Shown: one piece after another, positions 56,901 to 64,000 of the stretch
Layout: each line of letters starts with the position of its first letter
Numbering within the stretch: position 1 is the stretch's first letter
From: Magallana angulata
Lineage: Eukaryota > Mollusca > Bivalvia > Ostreida > Ostreidae
Assembly: GCF_025612915.1 (NCBI RefSeq)
Contig: NC_069115.1
Location: forward strand, 57,587,290 to 57,651,289
DNA length: 64,000 nt
Direction of reading: 5' to 3'
Translations under genes and position numbers: made by a program
The notes under the pieces: model-generated
Seen by the model: the letters and a program-made list of their open reading frames with translations, nothing else
What the model was told of the DNA's origin: nothing
The model's database searches: none

Positions 56901-59900
56901 TTATTGTGTGCATGCTAACCTTAAATAAATCAAAAAACTGTTCTCATTAGACAATATTGATATATTTAATATTTAGCATGCTTAAGGAAAATTGATTGTC
57001 ATTTGAGATATGAGTCACTCAATAGACTTGTATTGGATACATTTATAAAGTAGAATTATTGAGAATTTTGCAGAAATAACTTTTTCTTATGCCTGTTTTT
57101 TATTCAATATTTACAGAGTTTTAGAATTTACAAGGTGAAAAAGGCACCTACATGTAGCATGTAAATTATAAACATGTACATTAGTTTTGTATCTGCATGA
57201 GATTAGATAAGAGAATAATGCATAATTACATTACATAGAAACAGTAGAAAAGACACTTGACTACTTGGCTGATCAATTCAACTACCGGTATTGCCAATGA
57301 TTGCCAATAATTTCATGGTTATGTTTTAAACAATTTATATTGTTGACACAATAGTGTATATAAAAGAAAAATGAACAACTTGTATAAATGTACCTTACAA
57401 ATATCAAATTTTATCTGTGGCCTTGGTTTCCAGAAGTGTCTAACTTGCTTATAATGTTAGTAACATAATAATGTTTGAATAATTCATTTGCTAATATTTA
57501 CAGAAATATCTCTCTTGTGTATTAAGGGAAGTTCATCATTGAGTTTTAAATTATAACTCGTGTCTTTTTATGTGACTGTAATAATTGCAATTATGATTCA
57601 TTAATTATAAAAATAGTACTTAGTTAAATAAATTTTGTAATTCATGTCAGATAAAATATTAGACATATTTTTGTTGTTGCAAAAGTAATCTACAATGTAC
57701 TATGTATGGACAATGAATTCATACAAGTGTGTGTATAAAATCTATAGAAATGGATTTAGAATCTGAACCAATCTGTGACATGTAATGACTTGGTTTTGAG
57801 TACAAGTTTTGTGCTCTGCTTTTATTCTGTTTTTGCTTTCCTCCCTGTGATATGCCGTCGGTGTATTAGGGCATTCCCTGACTGTTGAGTGTTGAATTTT
57901 GAGGTGGTGGGAATTATTCCATTAAGTTTGGTGGACTTTTTTTTTCAATAAAATACTTAATAATTAATAAGCTCTTATTTTTCATACTATGATTCTACTT
58001 AGCCACTAATTATTTATTATTCATTAACTACAGTTTTGTTTTGTAATTCTTGACATGTTTTTATCCTGTATTAACTTTTCTTGTAACCCTCAGAGGTACA
58101 TGCAAGTGATGGACGATTTGAACAACAGACCAGTGGGCGATAGATTTTATTCCAAGAAAGTGGCCACCATTGCCACCTCAGTGGATAAGTTCCAGGACAG
58201 GAACTATAACTCTCCCCCTAAGTCTCCACGAGTAGAAATAATGGAAGTGGCAAAGGCCAACAAGGTATGAAAAGAAAACCAAGTTGTTTTATTATTAGCT
58301 CTATGTGCATGACTTTCAATTTATGCACATTGAAGTCCCAAAATACAATATGTAATTGTGAAAATTTATATGATATTACTACGATATGATGAATTTGAAC
58401 TGTATTTTCAGAAAAAGAAGAAAGTAAGTTTTAGTTATACATGTAGCATGGCACAAGGCTTGCTTTTTTTCTATTTAGCCCATGTTGCATGCATATGATA
58501 CATTGTACATCATTTGACCTAGAAGTTTAGATATTTTTCTTATTCAATGTTTTGCATGTCTTTTTGTGCCAAATCCAAAAATAGTGGCCAGTTTTGGGAA
58601 ATTCCTAACCCTGTAAATAATTACTTCACAATGATTATTAAAATCCCTTCCATCACTGAAACTAGTGAAAGACTCCCTAGAATTGTAGTTAATTAGCAGG
58701 TATAAATACCCCTACATCTGCACTATTTACTCATTATTGTAACTTATGAATTCTAAGAACAGGCACATTCTAAATGAGTACTATAGTACCAACAATGTTC
58801 TTAAAAAATAAATGTTCAACTCTTCAGAAGGCTCACAAGAAAAAGGAGAAGTATGTCCTCACCACAAACAACGAACACATGAAGAATATCACGAAGACAG
58901 AAACAGCCAAGGTAGGGCAATGATGGGCAACAGAGGCAGGTACTCGTTATATCTACAGTGTGATGGATTGGGATAAGGGATATCATCAATAAAGCATTGG
59001 AATTAATAGATAATTATTATGTGGACAAAAACTGCCATGGTAAGGAATGTTGGGCAACAGAGGCAGGTAATATCTTGTCCTGTACTAAATTTATTAGGAA
59101 TGTGAGATGAAGAAAGGTGTTTAATATATACCTGTACTATATAGGGACAGGTCAGCCAATGACAGGCAATCTACAGGTACATGTATTGTAATTGGGAAAA
59201 AGGGGCATGAAACAAGTGGAATCAATATACTTCTTGTACAATGTCCAATATCATAGGGGATTAAGGTACAACGTATGGAAGGACATACAACAGACACTGT
59301 TATATTTCATTTTGTAATGGGTGGGAAAGGGTGCTGAAAAGTAAAATGGAATACATATTAAATAGGGACAGAAAAAAAGTTAATTGTTAATGGTCAACAT
59401 GAAGTCTGGGACAGGTATTTGGTAAATTGGTGCGGGGAAAAGTATTTGAATACCGTATATACCTCTCGTTGTTTGATCTTTTTTTATCTTAACCATTTTA
59501 TGCTGTTCTCAGATTATAGAGATACAAGACAGACTTATCAGAGAGGGAAAGTTGAAGAGTCAGGGGGACATTGATAAGTTCAGGGAGGATGCCAAGGACC
59601 CCGTCGTCTTGAACTCCTACCTCTCAAAGTCCTCAACAAAGCAAGGTACAGCTTTACTGGGATTTCATGCAGTAATCTATTGTGTAGATTACTTGTGAAA
59701 ATATTCCTAATGAAGAATCTTTCAAACTGTACTTTTGTCTGTTTGTACCAATGCCATGCCCTGGTATTTCATTGCACAAAATATCAACAGAAGGGATAAG
59801 ACCTCAGGGTGGGAGACACCCTTATCAAAGGTCATATTATGAAGGTTAAGGTCATATAAGTTTAGTGTTCAACTTCTGATCCATGACTTTGTCAAAACAT

Positions 59901-61306
59901 GTTTCATCTTAATAAGGCTGATGAGCTTGAATGCAAGTCACTTAAAAACAGCTTCTCTTACCTAATGATATCTTACATAGTAGAATCATCATAGGCTGAA
60001 GAAATTGATTTAAAAAGTATGATTTCAATGGACATGTTTTGACATTACAGATCTCAGTTTTACAAATATGAATGAGGTAAAGCCCGAGAGATCGAACCCC
60101 TACATGTCCATGTCAGAGTTACCCCCCAGGTCTCTGAGTTATATCTCGGAGCGATCATCTCGGCCTGAGACGCGACACGATTGGGCCATAACTCAACAGT
60201 TCAAACACAAGCATGAGGTAGCTACAGCTATAGCATAATAAATGTGCTCTTACTTTTTTTTTCTTTTTGTACAGGTTTCTTCCTCTTTTTTCAGCAGATG
60301 GTTATCATTTTGTATTTCTTTACAACTTATTTTATTATACAACATCAAAGATCTGTGTCGTTGATTATTGTTGTTGTGTTTTGTAGCAGAACAAAACCAT
60401 GACGCCCCACCAGATCGCCAAACAGGCTGCACACGATTTGGAGAAGAGGTTTCCTAAGGTAAGAGACACAAACTCCATGTCATAAATGATCAGCTCTCTA
60501 TCTACATTGTTGACAAAAAAATAGATATTAAATCTTCTCTCTATAGCTGATGAATATGTAGAGACCTCTATCTACCTGATACATCTATGACAAAGAATAC
60601 ATCTTTGCATACATAATTAATATGTAGACATCTTTGTAATTTGATCAAAAGATATAGACACTCTTGCTATGAGTGATATATTATATGACTGTTATTGTCA
60701 CTAATCAGCAGCAGGCAGAGTTACCTCCCATAATGACCCAGTGGCAGGTAACGGTGGTATCAAACAGCCAATCACAACGTATATACTCAGTGACAGCTTG
60801 ATAGATAATGTAGTGTTACTGATCTGGCTCGGGGACTCACAGATACTGATGTACATGTACATGTAGTTGATAACGCATGACTAAGAAAGGTGAAGGCCAA
60901 TCCATATGTGATTTTTAACTCTATACAATACCATATACATACTGGAATACTGTATACCAACTTTTATTCGTGATGAACTTATTTCATGATTTACTTCATA
61001 AAAACTGGTTTTCAACGACTAATGTTCACGACCAAGCCTTATCCAGACCCATCTTGTATTAACAACCGTATAAGAATGACTGGTTCTCGCACGTGAAATA
61101 TTCGCAATGACTTGGGCCCTGGCAAACATTTCTTTCCGGCGAATAAAAGTTGTTTTACAGTATACTGAATGTTATACTTGTCAATAAGACGGCCGTGTAA
61201 TGGCAAGTGTTTAGATGTAACATATGCATGTGACTACCATACTAGTGAATGGTAATATCTATATATATATTTATTGTACATACGTATAGCAAGGCACTAA
61301 CAGGGC

Positions 61307-61339
<33 letters not shown>

Positions 61340-63294
61340 GTGTGAAATTTACAACAGAGGCAGAGAGAGAGATGTAATTCACATTAGAGGCAGAGAAAGA
61401 GAGAGAGAGGTGTAATTTACAATAGAGGTATAGAGAACTTGAGCAAAAAAGAGCTTAATTACTTTTCAAGATGCGGCTATTAAGATTAATAAAATGATAT
61501 TATTACAGTTTGATAAATTTGAAATGATGAATCTCACCCTGTTTTATTTACGCCCAATTTGCTGCTTGATATCGAGGACCTCATTTATTATTTGTTTTTG
61601 TTTATTTTAAAACTAGATTAATTGAAAACTGTAAGTTACTTTTCTTATATGCAAACTGCTAGTGCAAAGATGGAAGACCTTTCACAACCATGATTGGGCA
61701 AAAATAATCCTGTAAACAAAGTCTTCTAATTTCAATTGTGAACAAAATAATATAAAGAGAAGGGAGTTAACTGTTCACAGTGTTTCGTCATAGAGGGGTT
61801 TAGTTAATAAATTTGGCAGCTTTGGTTTAACATTTTACTAACTGTTACATTAATTTTGTAGACACAGATGCCACCAATGAAGAGCTTCACAATAGATCTG
61901 GGAGAGAAACCACCAGACCCTGAGGAGGTAGGGAGCCTCTATCATTTGTCTCTGTCTACCAGAGATCAGATTGTTTGAATTGATAGTAACTTCACAAATC
62001 ATTTCAGAAAACGTCCAAACAAAAATATCACACTGCACAATATTGTCATGTCCATAGTTCAGATTGATTGATACGATAGTAACACCTATTTTGTAAGACC
62101 TCTTCCTAATAAAAACATCATATAGGAAAATAGAAGCTTTAATTAGTGCAAAACACATTAATTATAAAATATTTGCGACTTTAAATGCATACTGCTTGCC
62201 CTAGTTGAGAATCAAGTTTTTTTGTTTTTAACTTTATTTTGAGAAACTGCATGAATGCATGAAAGAAATCATGTGAGTATTTCAGAGTTCATCCATATTA
62301 ATGTTAATAGTTGCAGAGAGAGATAGATTTGAAGGTCCGGATCAAACAGAGAAAGAAGTTTCTGCGGAAGCTGAACAGAATGTACCAGTTGTCTATGGCT
62401 CACAATGCGGCCACCAGCAGGTAATGAGTTGGACACAAAAGATCCTAGCAAGAAATCTATTGCACCCAAAATTCTTTTCTCTTTCTTGTAAACTAGCATG
62501 TTTTCACATGTTGCTATTTTTATGAATCTTTTGGGGAATTTTTTTTGTAAGACTGTCTTTGTTACATTAATTTATACATAAAAACTCAGTAAACTGAGAT
62601 TACATGTTTTTGAAATTAAGTTTCTCAAAACCTTATTGTTTTCCTGTATTCTATATTTTTAGAATACTAGAGAAACATGGAGAAATCAACAAAATACTGG
62701 AAGGAAACAGTCTACGAGATGTGGTAATATTTCTTTACACATTGTCTCCTGTTTAGCTTCCTCTCAAGGTTAATCAATTTCCATTGAGATATGTCACCAG
62801 GTTCATGTAAAGTCCTTTGAATTACTGGTAAACATATGTTTTCAATACTTTAAGGTGGCTCACTACACCTTGATATAAATCAGCATTACTTGATTATGAT
62901 AGATAGTATGATGGATAACAGGTATGCGAGGCAAATGTGCGAAAAAATATGCTAATTTGGATAAAAAATTATGTTTTCAAAAATGTGAACAAAAGCCTTG
63001 AATCAAACTCAAGATCTGTGGTTCACAAGCCCAAAACTTAAACCACTGAGTTATGATGATATTCAACTAAATCAATATTGATACAGACAATTTAATAAAG
63101 CATCTAAATCTCCATCTTTTGATGTAGTGTCTTAAAAAGTATAAGTTTAGGTGTAGTGAGGTACCTTAAAACCTCGGTTTCTTAGTTATCACTTGTAAAA
63201 GAAAACTGTATTTTTGATATCCATTATTCAAAATTAGGTAGATGAGGAGTATGCCTGTTTGATGTCTGGGAGTTTCCTCCCGATGGTATCGTGA
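53927..63294 (+). CDS. Lysine-rich protein of unknown function, 14-15 exons with microexons
   Basis: Exons: 53927-54010, 54923-55084, 55836-55934, 56416-56439 (24 nt), 58094-58264, 58412-58423 (12 nt), 58828-58911, 59513-59645, 60051-60217, 60387-60458, 60709-60747 (weakest), 61862-61927, 62317-62420, 62663-62723, 63238-63294. All are GT-AG and phases agree throughout, giving 444 aa with the optional exon. The start CAGGATGG is a fair Kozak context. I do not recognise the family. Lys-rich blocks fall at about residues 83-116 and 180-195, with exon 6 coding only KKKK. A helical basic block (VRIKQRKKFLRKLNRMYQL) lies near the C-terminus, which ends LMSGSFLPMVS. Most exons are multiples of three, so exon skipping would keep the frame. 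Nuclear or cytoskeletal binding is possible from charge but is not shown. Confidence 0.75.
61310..61440. repeat. GA-rich microsatellite and minisatellite
   Basis: A long (GA)n run followed by units of the type GGCAGAGAGAGAG plus GTGTAATTTACAATAGA, about three copies, inside an intron of the lysine-rich gene. Confidence 0.75.
62850..63169. mobile_element. TTAA inverted-repeat element with tRNA-like core, copy 2
   Basis: The left end TTAAGGTGGCTCACTACACC (62850-62869) is matched at 63150-63169 by the inverse (reverse complement TTAAGGTACCTCACTACACC, 18 of 20). On the minus strand at about 62994-63056 is a tRNA-like unit with A-box-like AACTCAGTGGTTTAAG, the anticodon region GCTTGTGAACC and B-box-like GAGTTTGATTC. 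Same plan as 15445-15779. It lies in the last intron of the lysine-rich gene. Confidence 0.65.
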
Positions 63295-64000
63295 CTGATA
63301 TTTTTGTAGATATTGTGTTTTTCGTTTTCGTCACTTACTTTTGATAAATTTATTAGTTATAGAATTCTTACTTGCTAGTTCATTGACTGTGTGTGGCCCA
63401 AACAGAATTTGCAACAAATACCAATAGCATGCTAGCAGGAAATCAAAATATAATATACATGCATGAAAAATGTTTTGTTTTTAAAATGTTTTTATTTAAG
63501 CTGCTTTTATATACTCTTAGTGTCACTGCTTAATACCGCATGAGCACATTTTATTTTTTCCTTTGGATTAAGTTAAAGTGTTTTGTATGATATCAATAAG
63601 ATCTTTGACAATATTTTGAAATGTTTGAGCGACCCCATCTAAAAAAATAACAATATGAACTTCTTAGTTAAAGCATTGCAGTATTTCTTTTTTTCTCACA
63701 ATGAAATGTTTTCTATAATTTCAGCGACATTTGTATTGTGGGATTAAGAACTTTGTAGGTTCTTATTACAGTGTAATTTGGTTTCTTTTTTACACACCGA
63801 GAGAATTATTTCTGAATGTTTAACTCAAAATGTCTTACCTTCATTAAATCTTCACAAGTTGACAGAATTTTGGCACGAATGCAACTTTCTGTACAAGTTC
63901 TTGCCTGAAATGATTTTTCTCTGTTGCAAATCTCATCCATACCTACAAAAGTGGATTCCAATGTTCTAAACAAACTGATGTTGCATTTCTAAACCACATG
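63295..64000. other. 3' UTR and downstream DNA of the lysine-rich gene
   Basis: No further coding region was supported to the window end, and no clear AATAAA was seen. Confidence 0.4.

Noticed and set aside
59921-59960. Second hammerhead-like CTGATGAG
   Set aside because: No GAAA box, stem or cleavage triplet in the right places; chance match.

Overview
The window looks like nuclear DNA of a bivalve mollusc. This is inferred from AT-rich non-coding DNA with short GT-AG exons, a lophotrochozoan-style Pax gene, tRNA-derived and TTAA-flanked inverted-repeat elements, and a Penelope-like retroelement carrying a hammerhead ribozyme. Species cannot be read from the sequence.

Layout. 1-3376: the 3' part of a Penelope-like element (PLE) with a small basic ORF, a reverse-transcriptase ORF without a visible GIY-YIG domain, and, 13 nt after its stop codon, a complete hammerhead ribozyme fold. 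4890-10862: an 11-exon GMC oxidoreductase gene (621 aa), with a 0.9 kb TTAA/inverted-repeat element in intron 5. 10863-21656: mostly gene-poor, with two tRNA-Asp genes, a tRNA-like relic, a MITE-like element with a tRNA-like core, several foldbacks and a LINE 3' end. 21657-30943: a very young Ty3/Gypsy LTR element with 1083-bp LTRs that look identical. 31633: a third tRNA-Asp. 35701-46870: a tandem array of three small paralogues resembling the LURAP1/FAM89 leucine-rich adaptor family, each with a TATA box about 90-110 bp upstream of the ATG. 49323: a fourth tRNA-Asp. 51238-53155 (minus): a paired-domain (Pax) gene whose 3' end runs into a 28-bp minisatellite. 53927-63294 (plus): a 14- or 15-exon gene of unknown function, rich in lysine, with 12- and 24-nt microexons.

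The host genes do not form one pathway. The three adaptor-like paralogues are the only clear functional cluster. Pax and the lysine-rich gene lie head to head about 0.8 kb apart and may share a promoter region. The strongest second-look items are the PLE hammerhead ribozyme, the TTAA elements with tRNA-like cores, the foldbacks flanked by 10-bp direct repeats, the adaptor gene cluster, and the repeat-derived end of the Pax protein. All exon models were built by eye from reading frame and splice consensus. No database search was run.
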